64,000 bases of DNA from Ensifer sp. LC163 (GTDB lineage: Bacteria > Pseudomonadota > Alphaproteobacteria > Rhizobiales > Rhizobiaceae): assembly GCF_001695855.1 (NCBI RefSeq), contig NZ_MBSS01000006.1, forward strand, positions 62,001 through 126,000, in the 5' to 3' direction. Both the position numbers and the translations under genes were made by a program. A model generated the notes under the pieces. The model made no database searches, was not told the DNA's origin, and saw only the letters and a program-made list of their open reading frames with translations. Positions 7,077 to 17,373 of the stretch are shown here, one piece after another. Numbering within the stretch: the stretch's first letter is position 1; every line of letters starts with the position of its first letter.

Positions 7077-10000
7077 TCAGGAATTGCGCTTGAGCAATTC
7101 CTTCACCAGCTGGTCGGTGATTTCACCGGTCGGCTCCTGGCCAACCGATGTCTGGAAGGCCTTGATCGCCGCAACTGTCTTCTTGCCCAGCTGGCCGTCC
7201 GGCTTGCCGGCGTCGAAGCCGTTGTTGTTGAGGATGGCCTGGATGTTGCGAATGGCCTTGCCCATGTCGATCGAGGCGGTCTTGTTGGCCGGGCCCACCC
7301 AGGCATCCGGCACGTCGACCGCGTTCGCCTTGGCGTCGACCGGCTGCGGCTTCCAGGCATCGGCGTTGGCCTTTGCACGCGAAAGCTGCTCCGGCTTCAT
7401 CGCCTTGGCCACTTCGTCGCGCTTGGCGGCGGCATCCATGTCGCCCTCCCGGGCGGCGGCGGCAAACCATTTGTAGGATGCTTCCAGATCCTGTGGCACG
7501 CCGTTGCCGCGGGCATAGAGCACCGCCAGGTTGAACTGGCTGTCGCGGATGCCAAGCTCGGCTGCCTTGGCGAACCAGTTCGTCGCCGCGGCGAAATCCG
7601 GCGAGCCGTCGCGACCGCTGGCCAGCATCACGGCAAGATTGTGCATGGCGCTGGCATTGCCCTGCCCGGCGGCCTTCAGATAGAGAACCTTGGCCTTGGC
7701 CGCATCGCGCGTCAGACCCGAGCCCTTTTCGTACATGCTGGCAAGCCGGTATTCGGCCGGCACGACGCCGCTGTCTGCAGCGCGCTGATACCATTTGGCG
7801 GCTTCCGCCAGGTCTTCCTTGACGCCGCGACCTTCGGTGAAGCGCGCGCCGATCTCGTAGAAGGCCAGCGGATCGCCACCCTTGGCAGCCGTCACCAGCG
7901 CAACCGGACCGAAACCTTCCGGCAGGACGACCTCGGCGGTCGTGGTCACAGGCGCAAAGGTCCCGGCCTGAGCGGCATCGACTGGGGCGGCCTGGAACGT
8001 CGAAGCGGCTACCGGCTCCCCGGCTTCCGGCACTGGCTGAAGCAGCGGTGCCTGTGTTTCGTTCGTCGCCACCGTCGATGCGGACGTATCGGCCGGCGGC
8101 GTCGAGATGGCTGGCGTCTCAACGGCGCTTGACGGCTTCTCGACAGAATCGAGCGGTGCTTCGGGAATGGGCTGCAGCGCTTCGACAGGTGTTTCGGTCG
8201 CAACGGCGGCGGCGGACGAAGGTGCCCGGTTGCCTGCGATGTCTCGCTCATTGGCGATCGGCGGCTGCTCGGCGACGGGAGCCACTTTCTGCTCGATGAT
8301 CGCCACCGGTTCGGCAATGGGCGCGTCGCGGCCCTTCAGCATGGTGCCGACGAGTGGATAGGACATGATCGCCAGAAGCACGGCGCCGACAGCCATGAGG
8401 ATCGGCCGGCGATGGCGGGCAAAGGCACCGCCGACGCCGCTGGCAACGCCACCGTCCTTGGCCTTGTTGAGCGTATCGGCTTCCTCGACGGCCAGCTGCG
8501 CTGCCCGGCGGGCGGCGGCAATGAAGTCTGCCTTGTCGCCGTCAGCGGCGGGTTTGCCGCCGCGGTTCATCTGGCCGGCGCGCACGCGCTCGAGGATCTT
8601 CTTGACGTCGGGAACGCCCGAACCGGGCTCGAGCAGCTGATTGGCCTCTTCCGGCGCCAGCATCTCGGACGGGTCGATGGAGGGGGCGGGCTCGACGAGC
8701 TGTCGTACCTGCTCCGGTGCAGGGTCGACACGCTTTCCGGAGAAGCGCCGGGTGAGGCCGGCAAGCAGGCCCGTGCGGGCAGCGGCCGGTTGTTCGCGCG
8801 CACCATCGGGCTCTATGGTCGAAACCTGACCTTCGCCACCGACAAACGCGGTGTCACCGGCGAGGGCGGTTGCAGGCGCGGATGCAGTGGCAGCAGCGAT
8901 GACACCGTCATCTTCCGCCTGCAGGGCGCGGACATTGCGCTGCAGATCCTGATAGCGGTCATCGAGATCGGCGCCGCTGAAGGGGTCGTTGAATTCCGGC
9001 TGCATTGCCTTGGGCATCGCAGGAATTTCGCGCGCCACCGGCGCTTCGTAATGCGCCGCGGCCATGGCGGGCTCGCGTCCCTCGATGCGCTCGAGCTTGT
9101 CGGCGATATGGACGAGGGTTTCATGCAGCGCTTCGAAGGTGCGTGCCGTGCGCTCCTCGCTGGAGCGGCTAAGATCTTCGAGCATGCGCAGGTCTTCCGC
9201 CAGCGCCGAGATCGCCGCGAGATCGCCGCCACCTGCCGACTGCGGCATGCCCTTTTTCGAATAGGCCTCCATCACCGCCTCGGCCGCCTGCCGGGCAGCC
9301 TCGACGATGTACTCGTCGCTGGTGGCGAAATAGTCTTCGAGCGCAGTCATGCGGCTCTCGAATTCCACCGGCATGGCGGGGCCCGCCTCGCTGCGGGGCT
9401 GGCTGACCAGGGTCGACAGATTGGCAATCTGCGCTTCGAGATTGTGCAAGGCGGCGCGGTCGTCGAACGGCGCCGCATAGGTTTCTTCCAGCCGCTGGGC
9501 GATACCGGCGAGACGGTCTTCGAGCCGGTCGAAACGCGGATCGGCGACGGGATGCGCGCTCAGCGTATCGAGATCGTCAATCCGGCGGGCAAGATAGTCG
9601 AGCCGCTCGGCCAGCGCATCGTTGACGCTGCCTTGATCAAGGGCCTCGATCTTGCGCGAAATGTCGTTGAGGTGGCCCGTCAGGTCCGGCTGGGCGTTCC
9701 GGTGGCTGCGCTCCATCAGCAGGGAGAGCTGATCCAGGCGCTCTTCCAGCCCCGCGGCAGCCTTTTCGCTCGCGAGATCCTCGACCCGCGCAGCCAGCGC
9801 CTCCAGGCGCGAGCCGAGACCGGAATCGTTCGGGCGGGACAATCCGTCGATCTGCCGCGAGAGGTCGCCGAGCCTGGTTTCCAGGCGATTGGCGAAACCA
9901 CCGTCAAGGCTGGTCGCACTGCGGCTGCTGGCTGCGATCGCCCGGCTGATTTCGTCAAGCCGCGCATCGAGATCGGCGAACTGCGACACCAGGCGCCGAT

Positions 10001-10886
10001 CGTCCGGCTGTATCTGGCGGCCGAGCATTTCGATCGCCTGGGCAACGGCAATCATCTTGTCTTCAAGCACATCGACGGCAGAGCTGTTGCCGAGCGCGCC
10101 GATCTGCGACTTGATCTCGTCAAGCCGGTAGGCCAGCGCCACCAGTTCGTCGTCGCGGTTCTGGTCGAAAGCGATCAGCCGATCCTCGACGCCGTTCCAG
10201 CGGCTTTCCATACGGCGAACGCTGTCTTCGCGCGCCAGCCCGTCGATCATCGCGCGCAGGTCGTCAAAATCGCTGCGCAGCGCGTCGGCCTGGGCGGGCG
10301 ATGCCTGGCGGCCGAGCTGCTGGATGCTGTCGGCAAGGCGCTGCATGTCGCCGCGAACGTCCTCGGCGAAGCTGTGGTCCTGGGCCTGCGCCTTGATGCC
10401 GCGAATTTCGGCGCGCAGGGAATTCATCTCGCGGGTGAGCCCGTCGGTGATGTCGCGCTTGAGATCCTGGCGCAATCCGACGAGCGCCTCGGCGATATCG
10501 TTGACGGCAGCGGCCGGCCGGGCGACGGGCGCACGCACTGGCTGCGCCCGCATGTCGTCGACATAGCGCTCGGGCTCGCGCTGAGCCAGGCGTTCCGGCT
10601 CGCGTTGCGGCAGACGGTCTCTCAAAGGCGGCCGCTCGGGCGACGTGCTCAGCGCCCGCTGGCGCTGCATGATTTCGGAAACGGCATCACGAGGGGATGG
10701 AATATCGCGGGGGGCGAGACGCTCGCGCTCGACCGGACGGGGTGGCTGCTCGCGTCCCGCACCGTTCATCAAGCCTTCGATCCGGGCTTCGAGGCCTTCG
10801 ATCGTGCGGTTCAGGGCGTCGAGCGACGGCCGCTCGCCATAGCTCTGGCTGCCAGCGCGCTGAGGATTTGATCGCGATCCATTCAT
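7077..10886 (-). CDS. podJ: PodJ-like polar organelle development protein
   Basis: 1269-residue bitopic protein with the PodJ layout. Residues ~1-700 are low-complexity and strongly coiled-coil, with recurrent heptad-like segments (RLDEI, LARRIDDLD, RLEDRLAGI). A single transmembrane helix lies near residues 820-850 (RRPILMAVGAVLLAIMSYPL). The periplasmic part has an acidic/Pro/Thr-rich linker, three to four Sel1 repeats (~990-1165; for example GRGVKEDLAEAAKWYQRAAD) and a C-terminal PG_binding_1 domain (~1205-1268). In Caulobacter and Sinorhizobium, PodJ marks a cell pole and recruits signalling and division factors. The ATG at 10884-10886 (MNGSRSNPQ) is preferred over an upstream extension that would run into non-coding-like sequence. 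The gene is divergent from the beta-oxidation operon. Confidence 0.85.
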   Translation of the reverse strand: MNGSRSNPQRAGSQSYGERPSLDALNRTIEGLEARIEGLMNGAGREQPPRPVERERLAPRDIPSPRDAVSEIMQRQRALSTSPERPPLRDRLPQREPERLAQREPERYVDDMRAQPVRAPVARPAAAVNDIAEALVGLRQDLKRDITDGLTREMNSLRAEIRGIKAQAQDHSFAEDVRGDMQRLADSIQQLGRQASPAQADALRSDFDDLRAMIDGLAREDSVRRMESRWNGVEDRLIAFDQNRDDELVALAYRLDEIKSQIGALGNSSAVDVLEDKMIAVAQAIEMLGRQIQPDDRRLVSQFADLDARLDEISRAIAASSRSATSLDGGFANRLETRLGDLSRQIDGLSRPNDSGLGSRLEALAARVEDLASEKAAAGLEERLDQLSLLMERSHRNAQPDLTGHLNDISRKIEALDQGSVNDALAERLDYLARRIDDLDTLSAHPVADPRFDRLEDRLAGIAQRLEETYAAPFDDRAALHNLEAQIANLSTLVSQPRSEAGPAMPVEFESRMTALEDYFATSDEYIVEAARQAAEAVMEAYSKKGMPQSAGGGDLAAISALAEDLRMLEDLSRSSEERTARTFEALHETLVHIADKLERIEGREPAMAAAHYEAPVAREIPAMPKAMQPEFNDPFSGADLDDRYQDLQRNVRALQAEDDGVIAAATASAPATALAGDTAFVGGEGQVSTIEPDGAREQPAAARTGLLAGLTRRFSGKRVDPAPEQVRQLVEPAPSIDPSEMLAPEEANQLLEPGSGVPDVKKILERVRAGQMNRGGKPAADGDKADFIAAARRAAQLAVEEADTLNKAKDGGVASGVGGAFARHRRPILMAVGAVLLAIMSYPLVGTMLKGRDAPIAEPVAIIEQKVAPVAEQPPIANERDIAGNRAPSSAAAVATETPVEALQPIPEAPLDSVEKPSSAVETPAISTPPADTSASTVATNETQAPLLQPVPEAGEPVAASTFQAAPVDAAQAGTFAPVTTTAEVVLPEGFGPVALVTAAKGGDPLAFYEIGARFTEGRGVKEDLAEAAKWYQRAADSGVVPAEYRLASMYEKGSGLTRDAAKAKVLYLKAAGQGNASAMHNLAVMLASGRDGSPDFAAATNWFAKAAELGIRDSQFNLAVLYARGNGVPQDLEASYKWFAAAAREGDMDAAAKRDEVAKAMKPEQLSRAKANADAWKPQPVDAKANAVDVPDAWVGPANKTASIDMGKAIRNIQAILNNNGFDAGKPDGQLGKKTVAAIKAFQTSVGQEPTGEITDQLVKELLKRNS

Positions 10887-11319
10887 TGTGCTCTTCGCCC
10901 TTGTCCGTCGGCCATCTCGAAAGTCGCCACGGAAGGAAACGGCTTCCTTCACCCCTGCGGCACTTCCGACGTGGGCAAAGCTACAACAATGCGAGGACCG
11001 GACCGGTTGCAGCTTTGACCATCTCAACACGCACCTTTCATTAAACGTAGTAAACAAGCCGTTAACCCGCGCCGATTTTTTAACGATTTGGCAGTGCCGG
11101 GTAATGGAGACTGCGGCGCGGCGATGATTTCACCGCGTCATCCATCGACAGACGAAACTTCGATCTGGCGCTATTTTTGACGTTTACGCAAACGTCAAAA
11201 TTTTGTAGCATCCTGCCAACGATGCGGAACCGCCCTCGGATGGCGGCGCATGCGGCATGTTGCAACCGGACGTCGGCCGCTTGGAGGCGACGATCCGAAA
11301 GCGAAAAGGCGAGGAAAGA
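10887..11319. other. Divergent intergenic region between podJ and the beta-oxidation operon
   Basis: 433 bp without a convincing gene. It is more AT-rich than its surroundings around 11035-11110 and contains several TTAA-type half-sites but no clean CtrA box (TTAA-N7-TTAA). It must hold the promoters of podJ (leftward) and of the acyl-CoA dehydrogenase operon (rightward). The only strong element is the palindrome at 11175-11200, listed separately. Confidence 0.6.
11175..11200. promoter_or_regulatory. 26-bp palindromic operator of the beta-oxidation operon
   Basis: Perfect 11-bp arms TTTTGACGTTT (11175-11185) and AAACGTCAAAA (11190-11200) around ACGC. The same 26 bp occur at 47575-47600 before the nitronate monooxygenase gene, and a shorter relative (TTGACGT-TT-ACGTCAA) overlaps the fadD promoter at 62730. 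The motif resembles the MerR-family LiuR sites predicted for branched-chain amino acid and fatty acid catabolism genes in proteobacteria (from memory). It sits 119 nt upstream of the dehydrogenase start. Confidence 0.65.
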
Positions 11320-13116
11320 ATGCCCACCTACAAGGCACCGGTCGACGATACTCTCTTCATTCTGAACGACGTGCTCGGCATCGAGCGGTACAACAACCTT
11401 CCCGGCTTTGCCGATGCGACGCCCGATACGATCGAAGCGATCGTCGGCGAAGCCGCCAAGCTTGCCGAAGAAGTGCTGTTCCCGGTCAACCTTTCCGGCG
11501 ACCAGGAAGGCTGCAAGCGGCGCGACGACGGTTCGGTCAGCGTGCCCAAGGGCTTCAAGCAGGCCTTCGATCTCTACCGCGAAGGCGGCTGGCTCGGGCT
11601 CTCCGTGCCGGAGGAATTCGGCGGCCAGGGCCTGCCCTACACGCTGCACACCGCCGTCGGCGAATACATGTCCTCGGCCAACATGGCGCTGACGATGTAT
11701 CCCGGCCTGACCCAGGGCGCGATCGCCGCGATCCTCGTGCATGGCTCGGATGAGCAGAAGAAGGCCTATCTGCCGAAGATGGTGGAAGGCACCTGGACCG
11801 GCACGATGAACCTGACGGAGCCGCATTGCGGCACCGACCTTGGGCTGCTGCGCAGCAAGGCCGTGCCCGATGGTAACGGCGCTTACAGGATTTCCGGCCA
11901 GAAGATCTTCATCTCCGCCGGCGAACACGACATGTCGCAGAACATCATCCATCTGGTGCTTGCCCGCATCGAGGGTGCGCCGGAAGGCGTGAAGGGCATC
12001 TCGCTGTTCATCGTGCCGAAGTTCAAGCTGGACGGCGACGGTGAGCCGGGCGAGCGCAATGGCGTTTCCTGCGGCGCCATCGAGCACAAGATGGGCATCC
12101 ACGGCAACTCGACCTGCGTCATGAACTATGACGAGGCTGAAGGCTACCTCATCGGCACGGAGAACAAGGGCCTCAACGCCATGTTCGTGATGATGAACGA
12201 AGCCCGCCTCGGCGTCGGCCTGCAGGGCCTGTCGATCGCCGAAATCGCCTACCAGAACGCCGCCAACTATGCCCGCGACCGTATCCAGGGCCGTTCGCTT
12301 TCCGGCCCGAAGGCGCCGGACAAGAAAGCCGACCCGATCATCGTGCATCCGGATGTGCGCCGCACGCTGATGACGATCCGCGCCTTCAACGAGGCCGGCC
12401 GCGCGTTTACGCTCTGGACCGCGCTGAAATCCGATATCGCCCACCGCTCCGACAATGATGCCGACCGCCAGACGGCCGACGACATTCTCGGGCTGATGAC
12501 GCCGATCCTGAAGGGCGTCTTGACCGACAAGGGTTTCGACCACGCCGTCATGGCGCAGCAGATGTTCGGCGGCCATGGCTACATCGAAGAGCACGGCATG
12601 AGCCAGTATGTCCGCGATGCCCGCATCGCGATGATCTATGAAGGTGCCAACGGCATCCAGGCGCTCGATCTCGTCGGCCGCAAGCTCGGCCTCAACGGCG
12701 GCCGCGCCGTCATGGCGCTGTTCAAGGAAATCGGCGATTTCTGCGAGGAGAACGGCAGCAACGAGAAGCTGGCCACCTATACCAAGGCGCTGAAGAAGGG
12801 CCTCAACGACCTGCAGGCTTCCACCATGTGGTTCATGCAGAACGCCATGGCCAAGCCCGACAATGCCGGCGCCGGCTCGACCGACTACATGCACCTCTTC
12901 GGTCTGGTCGTGCTCGGTTACATGTGGGCGAAGATCGCCAAGACGGCCGAGGAAAAACTGGCCTCTGGCGAAACGGCGCGCGCGGACTATCTGAAGAACA
13001 AGCTGATCACCGCGACCTTCTTCATGGAAAGGATCCTGCCGGAAACGGCGCTGCGCAAGGCCCGCATCGAGACGGGCGCCGACACGCTGATGGCGCTCGA
13101 CGCGGCCGCGTTCTGA
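11320..13116 (+). CDS. Acyl-CoA dehydrogenase (large, C-terminal-domain type)
   Basis: 598-residue FAD-dependent acyl-CoA dehydrogenase that introduces the trans-2 double bond in the first step of beta-oxidation. Visible features: an N-terminal helical segment specific to the ~600-residue subfamily, the substrate/FAD loop [24 protein letters not shown], a central beta domain, and the C-terminal region with [14 protein letters not shown] and [18 protein letters not shown], where the catalytic Glu of YEG lies. The ATG at 11320 follows GAGGAAAG; upstream in-frame codons lack a ribosome-binding site. First gene of an operon with thiolase, a lipoprotein and the FadB-type gene, under the palindrome at 11175-11200. 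Substrate chain length cannot be read from the sequence. Confidence 0.93.
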   Translation: MPTYKAPVDDTLFILNDVLGIERYNNLPGFADATPDTIEAIVGEAAKLAEEVLFPVNLSGDQEGCKRRDDGSVSVPKGFKQAFDLYREGGWLGLSVPEEFGGQGLPYTLHTAVGEYMSSANMALTMYPGLTQGAIAAILVHGSDEQKKAYLPKMVEGTWTGTMNLTEPHCGTDLGLLRSKAVPDGNGAYRISGQKIFISAGEHDMSQNIIHLVLARIEGAPEGVKGISLFIVPKFKLDGDGEPGERNGVSCGAIEHKMGIHGNSTCVMNYDEAEGYLIGTENKGLNAMFVMMNEARLGVGLQGLSIAEIAYQNAANYARDRIQGRSLSGPKAPDKKADPIIVHPDVRRTLMTIRAFNEAGRAFTLWTALKSDIAHRSDNDADRQTADDILGLMTPILKGVLTDKGFDHAVMAQQMFGGHGYIEEHGMSQYVRDARIAMIYEGANGIQALDLVGRKLGLNGGRAVMALFKEIGDFCEENGSNEKLATYTKALKKGLNDLQASTMWFMQNAMAKPDNAGAGSTDYMHLFGLVVLGYMWAKIAKTAEEKLASGETARADYLKNKLITATFFMERILPETALRKARIETGADTLMALDAAAF

Positions 13117-13121
13117 TTTCC

Positions 13122-13224
13122 AGAGCAATGCCGGGAAAAGTGGAAACCGGTTTTCCCTCCGGCATTGCGTAACAACAAATCGATAGAGCATTTCCGCGAG
13201 CCGGAGAAACGCAGGGATGCTCTA
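13122..13224 (+). repeat. Second-family palindromic intergenic repeat, copy 1
   Basis: Starts AGAGCAATGCCGG, forms a first hairpin closed by GCAATGCCGG/CCGGCATTGC, then a spacer (CAACAAATCGATAG) and a second imperfect hairpin from AGAGCATTTCC to GGGATGCTCT. The AGAGC...GCTCT two-hairpin design recurs in reverse at 20991-21092 and 59773-59875 and is a common rhizobial intergenic repeat type. It lies inside the beta-oxidation operon, between the dehydrogenase and thiolase genes, where it could act as an mRNA-processing or attenuation structure. Confidence 0.75.
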
Positions 13225-13273
13225 AGTGTTTGACGGGCGGCACCGGACGGTGCTGCCGAAAGGGAGATGAGAC

Positions 13274-14482
13274 ATGACGAAAGTCTTCGTTTACGACCAC
13301 GTGCGCACGCCGCGCGGCCGTGGCAAGAAGGACGGATCGCTGCACGAAGTGCCATCCGTTCGCCTTGCGGCCAAAATGCTGGAGGCCGTGCGTGACCGCA
13401 ACGGGCTCGATACGTCGACCGTCGACGACATTATCATGGGCTGCGTCGATCCGGTGATGGACGCAGGCTCCGTGATCCCGAAGGCAGCCGCGTTCGAGGC
13501 AGGTTACTCCACCCGCGCGCCCGGCATGCAGATCTCGCGCTTCTGCGCGTCGGGTCTCGATGCCGTCAACTTCGGCGCAGCGAAGATCGCCCAGGGCGCC
13601 GACGACATCGTGATCGCCGGCGGCGTCGAATCGATGTCGCGCGTCGGCCTCGGCATGTCCGGCGGCTCCTGGTTCATGGACCCGTCCGTCAACCTGCCGG
13701 CCTATTTCATGCCGCAGGGCGTCTCGGCCGACCTGATCGCCACCAAATACGGTTTCAGCCGCGACGACGTCGATGCCTATGCCGTCGAAAGCCAGAAGCG
13801 CGCCGCCCATTCCTGGGAACAGGGCTACTTCCAGAAGTCGGTCGTTCCGGTAAAGGACCAGAATGGGCTCACCATTCTCGACCGCGACGAGCATATGCGT
13901 CCCGGCACCGACATGCAGGCGCTCGCCTCGCTCAACCCGTCGTTCCAGATGCCGGGCGAGATGGGCGGCTTCGAAGCCGTCGGCATTCAGGCGCATCCGG
14001 AAATCGAGAAGATCAACTACGTGCACCATGCCGGCAACTCCTCGGGCATCGTCGACGGCGCTGCAGCCGTGCTGCTCGGCTCCAAGGCCGGCGGCGAGAG
14101 CATGGGCCTCAAGCCGCGCGCCCGCATCCGCGCCTTCGCCAATATCGGTTCCGATCCGGCGCTGATGCTGACCGGCCCGGTCGATGTGACCGAGAAGCTG
14201 CTTAAGCGCGCCGACATGAAGCTCTCCGACATCGATCTCTTCGAGCTCAACGAGGCTTTTGCCGCCGTCGTCCTGCGCTACATGCAGGCCTTCGACATCC
14301 CGCACGACAAGATCAACGTCAACGGCGGCGCGATCGCCATGGGCCATCCGCTCGGCGCCACCGGCGCGATGATCCTCGGCACGGTGCTTGATGAGCTGGA
14401 ACGGCGCGATCTCAACACCGCGCTGGTGACGTTGTGCATCGGCGCCGGCATGGGCACCGCCACGATCATCGAAAGAGTCTGA
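13274..14482 (+). CDS. fadA: Acetyl-CoA C-acyltransferase (thiolase)
   Basis: 402-residue thiolase that cleaves 3-ketoacyl-CoA with CoA in the last step of beta-oxidation. Active-site elements are complete: nucleophilic Cys in [11 protein letters not shown] (residue 91), the His motif [15 protein letters not shown], and the second Cys in TLCIGAGMG (about residue 388). The ribosome-binding site GGGAGATGAG precedes the ATG. Its stop is 2 nt before the lipoprotein gene and it lies upstream of the FadB-type gene, so thiolase and multifunctional protein can form the usual trifunctional complex. Acetoacetyl-CoA thiolases have the same motifs; operon context favours a degradative 3-ketoacyl-CoA thiolase. 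Confidence 0.92.
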   Translation: MTKVFVYDHVRTPRGRGKKDGSLHEVPSVRLAAKMLEAVRDRNGLDTSTVDDIIMGCVDPVMDAGSVIPKAAAFEAGYSTRAPGMQISRFCASGLDAVNFGAAKIAQGADDIVIAGGVESMSRVGLGMSGGSWFMDPSVNLPAYFMPQGVSADLIATKYGFSRDDVDAYAVESQKRAAHSWEQGYFQKSVVPVKDQNGLTILDRDEHMRPGTDMQALASLNPSFQMPGEMGGFEAVGIQAHPEIEKINYVHHAGNSSGIVDGAAAVLLGSKAGGESMGLKPRARIRAFANIGSDPALMLTGPVDVTEKLLKRADMKLSDIDLFELNEAFAAVVLRYMQAFDIPHDKINVNGGAIAMGHPLGATGAMILGTVLDELERRDLNTALVTLCIGAGMGTATIIERV

Positions 14483-14484
14483 CG

Positions 14485-14895
14485 ATGGAAGCGACCCGCC
14501 GCACGCTTCTCGGACTGATGGGCTTGGGACTGCTTGCAGTTTCCGGCTGCGTCTCCGACGAGGAAGGTGGCGACAGCTTCACGCTGACCGGTGCGATCAC
14601 CAATGTCGCCAGCGGCCCGGTTCCGGCCGGCACCGTCACCGTCCGGCTCGAGGAGCAGGGCTTGATGGATGTGGCCGCCAAGCTGATCGCCGAGACTTCG
14701 GTCGCAAGCGACGGCAAGGCAAATCGTGTGCCCTTCGTGCTGCAGGTGCCGAAGCCCGAACTCGACAAGGCCGTCGATGCGGGCTTCACCATCCGCGTCG
14801 AGCGCGACGGCAGGCTGATCGCCACCAACACCACCAAACAACGTTACAGCGGCGGATCGAATATCTCGCTGCGCATCGAACCCATTCTCTACTGA
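14485..14895 (+). CDS. YbaY-like lipoprotein inside the beta-oxidation operon
   Basis: 136-residue predicted lipoprotein. The N-terminus has an n-region with two Arg, a hydrophobic core ([11 protein letters not shown]) and a lipobox LAVSGC, so the mature protein starts at Cys and is membrane-attached on the outer side of the inner membrane. The rest is a small beta domain ([20 protein letters not shown] ... [12 protein letters not shown] ... [12 protein letters not shown]) resembling the YbaY/YscW-type fold. Start is the ATG at 14485, 2 nt after the thiolase stop; the next gene begins 11 nt later, so it is firmly embedded in the fad operon. Its role there is unknown; a function in lipid or fatty-acid handling at the envelope is only inferred from position. 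Confidence 0.7.
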   Translation: MEATRRTLLGLMGLGLLAVSGCVSDEEGGDSFTLTGAITNVASGPVPAGTVTVRLEEQGLMDVAAKLIAETSVASDGKANRVPFVLQVPKPELDKAVDAGFTIRVERDGRLIATNTTKQRYSGGSNISLRIEPILY

Positions 14896-14906
14896 GGGGG
14901 AGAACC

Positions 14907-17123
14907 ATGACGAAGTATACCAATTTCAAGATCGAGACCGATGCCGATGGCATTGCCCTTGTCACCTGGGACATGCCCGAGAAGTCGATGAACGTCTTCA
15001 CCCAGGAGGTGATGGAAGAGCTGAACGCCATCGTCGACGAAACGACGGCCGATGCCGCCGTCAAGGGCGTCGTCTTCACGTCGGGCAAGTCGTCGTTCTC
15101 CGGCGGCGCCGATCTGTCGATGATCAAGTCGATGTTCACCTTCCAGCAGGAAGAAAAGAAGAAGGATCCGGCGAACGCTGCCCAGAAGCTTTTCCACCTC
15201 GTCGGGCGCATGACTGGCCTGTTCCGCAAGCTCGAGACCTCGGGCAAGCCGTGGGTATCGGCGATCAACGGCACCTGCATGGGCGGCGCTTTCGAGCTCT
15301 CGCTTGCCTGCCACGGCCGTGTCGCCTCGAATTCCAAGTCGGTCAAGATCGCACTGCCGGAAGTCAAGGTCGGCATTTTCCCGGGCGCCGGCGGCACCCA
15401 GCGCGTGCCGCGCCTGACCAATGCGCAGGACGCGCTGCAGATGATGACCACCGGCTCGTCGCTGACGGCGGCGCGCGCCAAGGCGCTCGGCCTCGTGCAT
15501 GAAGTCGTCGACGCGGACAAGCTGGTCGATGCTGCCAAGGCGATGATCAAGAACGGCCTGAAGCCGGTCCAGCCGTGGGACGAAAAGGGCTACAAGGTGC
15601 CCGGCGGCGGCATCTGGACCCCGGCCTCGGCCCAGCTCTGGCCGGCTGCCTCCGGCATCCTGCGCCGCGAGACGCAAGGCAACTATCCCGGCGCCATCGC
15701 GATCCTCAAATGCGTCTATGAGGGCCTGCAGGTTCCCTTCGATACGGCCCTGAAGATCGAACAGCGTTACTTCACCGAGATCCTGCAGACGACCGAAGCC
15801 TTCTCGATGATCCGCTCGCTGTTCGTCTCGATGCAGGAACTCGGCAAGGGTGCCCGCCGCCCGGCCGGCGTGCCGAAGTCCGAGTTCAGGCATGTCGGCG
15901 TCGTCGGTGCCGGCTTCATGGGCGCCTCGATCGCCTATGTGACGGCCGCCGCCGGCATCGCCGTCACGCTGATCGATCGCGACATGGAAGCGGCTGAAAA
16001 GGGCAAGGCCCATTCGGAAGGCCTGGTCAAGGATTCGGTCGGCAAGGGTCGCCTGACGAAGGAAGAAGGCGAAGCGCTGCTCGCCCGCATCACGCCGTCG
16101 GCCGACTACAACGACCTTAGGGATGTCGGCCTCGTCGTCGAAGCCGTCTTCGAAGACCGCCAGGTCAAGAAGGATGTGATCGAGCAGGTGGAAGCGGTGA
16201 TCGGCGAAGACACGATCTTTGCCTCCAACACCTCGACGCTGCCGATCACCGGTCTGGCGAAGAACTCCAAGCGTGCCGGCCAGTTCATCGGCATCCACTT
16301 CTTCTCGCCGGTCGAGAAGATGATGCTGACGGAAGTGATCCTCGGCAAGGAAACCGGCGACAAGGCGCTCGCCGTCGCGCTCGACTATGTCGCCGCGATC
16401 AAGAAGACGCCGATCGTCGTCAACGACACGCGCGGCTTCTACGTCAACCGCTGCGTCTTCCGCTACATCCATGAAGCCTATGACATGCTGATCGAAGGCG
16501 TGCCGCCGGCGATGATCGAAAATGCCGCCAAGATGGCCGGCATGCCGGTTGGACCGCTGTCGCTCAACGACGAAGTGGCGATCGACCTCAGCCAGAAGAT
16601 CCTGAAAGCCACCGTCGCCGATCTCGGTGAAAAGGCCGTCGATCCCAAGCACATGGCGCTGATCAACAAGATGGTCGACGACCTTGACCGTCGCGGCCGC
16701 AAGAACGGCAAGGGCTTCTACGAATACCCGGCAAAGCCGGCGAAGAAGTATCTGTGGCCAGAGCTGAAGACGCTTTATCCGCAGAAGAACGCCGACAAGA
16801 TCGACGTCGAGGTGCTGAAGCAGCGCTTCCTGGCAACGATCGCTCTCGAAGCGGCCCGCACCATGGAAGAAGGCATCGTCACCGATCCGCGCGAAGCCGA
16901 CGTCGGCTCGATCCTCGGCTTCGGCTTCGCCCCCTACACCGGCGGCACGCTCTCCTACATCGACGGCATGAGCGCCAAGGCCTTCGTCGCGCTGTGCGAG
17001 AAGCTCGCCAAGGACTATGGCAGCCACTTCAAGCCGACGGCGCTGCTCAAGGAAATGGCCGACCGCGGCGAGACCTTCTACGGCCGCTTCGACCCCTATG
17101 GCGAGAAGAAGCAGGCGGCTTAA
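14907..17123 (+). CDS. fadB: FadB-type 3-hydroxyacyl-CoA dehydrogenase / enoyl-CoA hydratase
   Basis: 738-residue multifunctional enzyme for the hydration and second oxidation steps of beta-oxidation. Domains in order: N-terminal crotonase fold (~1-190) with the oxyanion-hole segments [10 protein letters not shown] and [16 protein letters not shown] and the Glu-containing [14 protein letters not shown]; a linker; the NAD-binding Rossmann domain (~325-505) with [12 protein letters not shown]; and the C-terminal dehydrogenase domains ([17 protein letters not shown]). Length is standard. The ribosome-binding site GAGGGGGAGA stands before the ATG. Last gene of the operon; a clear terminator hairpin follows at 17147. 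Confidence 0.95.
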   Translation: MTKYTNFKIETDADGIALVTWDMPEKSMNVFTQEVMEELNAIVDETTADAAVKGVVFTSGKSSFSGGADLSMIKSMFTFQQEEKKKDPANAAQKLFHLVGRMTGLFRKLETSGKPWVSAINGTCMGGAFELSLACHGRVASNSKSVKIALPEVKVGIFPGAGGTQRVPRLTNAQDALQMMTTGSSLTAARAKALGLVHEVVDADKLVDAAKAMIKNGLKPVQPWDEKGYKVPGGGIWTPASAQLWPAASGILRRETQGNYPGAIAILKCVYEGLQVPFDTALKIEQRYFTEILQTTEAFSMIRSLFVSMQELGKGARRPAGVPKSEFRHVGVVGAGFMGASIAYVTAAAGIAVTLIDRDMEAAEKGKAHSEGLVKDSVGKGRLTKEEGEALLARITPSADYNDLRDVGLVVEAVFEDRQVKKDVIEQVEAVIGEDTIFASNTSTLPITGLAKNSKRAGQFIGIHFFSPVEKMMLTEVILGKETGDKALAVALDYVAAIKKTPIVVNDTRGFYVNRCVFRYIHEAYDMLIEGVPPAMIENAAKMAGMPVGPLSLNDEVAIDLSQKILKATVADLGEKAVDPKHMALINKMVDDLDRRGRKNGKGFYEYPAKPAKKYLWPELKTLYPQKNADKIDVEVLKQRFLATIALEAARTMEEGIVTDPREADVGSILGFGFAPYTGGTLSYIDGMSAKAFVALCEKLAKDYGSHFKPTALLKEMADRGETFYGRFDPYGEKKQAA

Positions 17124-17146
17124 GCAGCCTCCGACCGAACATGCAG

Positions 17147-17172
17147 ACAGGCTCCTCGCGGAGCCTGTTTTC
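17147..17172 (+). terminator. Rho-independent terminator of the beta-oxidation operon
   Basis: ACAGGCTC (17147-17154) pairs with GAGCCTGT (17161-17168) around CTCGCG, followed by TTTCGTTT. It lies 24 nt after the FadB-type gene stop, as expected for an operon end. Confidence 0.8.
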
Positions 17173-17194
17173 GTTTCAGGACACGAATGCGCCA

Positions 17195-17345
17195 AGATGA
17201 TCCGGCGCAGCGCGCTCCCACCCTCCATCCTCGGGCCTGATGTACGGAACTGGCCCGAGGATCCAAATCGCTCGCGCGCTGTCGGATGGGTCCTCGGGTC
17301 AAGCCCGGGCACGACGGCGGGATGAAGTCCGTCATGGCGGCAATA
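17195..17345. repeat. GC-rich inverted-repeat region (CCTCGGGC type)
   Basis: CCTCGGGCC is repeated in inverse orientation as GGCCCGAGG about 15 nt later (17230-17264), followed by a further GGTCCTCGGGTCAAGCCCGGG segment. Sequences of this look (CTCGGG...CCCGAG, 'gtcaagccc') are scattered between genes in many rhizobial chromosomes. It lies between the fad operon terminator and the convergent DAPG-hydrolase-like gene. No gene is visible. Confidence 0.5.
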
Positions 17346-17373
17346 GCCGTTGCGCCCGGGTTACCTCCCGCCG

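Noticed and set aside
8412-10871. Long plus-strand ORF (819 codons) opposite podJ
   Set aside because: It mirrors the podJ frame; its composition (Arg/Gly/Ala/His-rich, no motifs, no ribosome-binding site) is that of an antisense shadow in high-GC DNA.
11040-11105. TTAA-rich stretch upstream of podJ as a CtrA box
   Set aside because: No pair of TTAA half-sites has the 7-nt spacing; the nearest has two changes.
14889-17312. Minus-strand ORF of 807 codons opposite the FadB-type gene; likewise 11080-13191 opposite the dehydrogenase and 1242-2864 opposite the helicase
   Set aside because: Each lies over a gene with complete catalytic motifs and has only His/Arg/Asp-rich filler; no independent evidence of coding.
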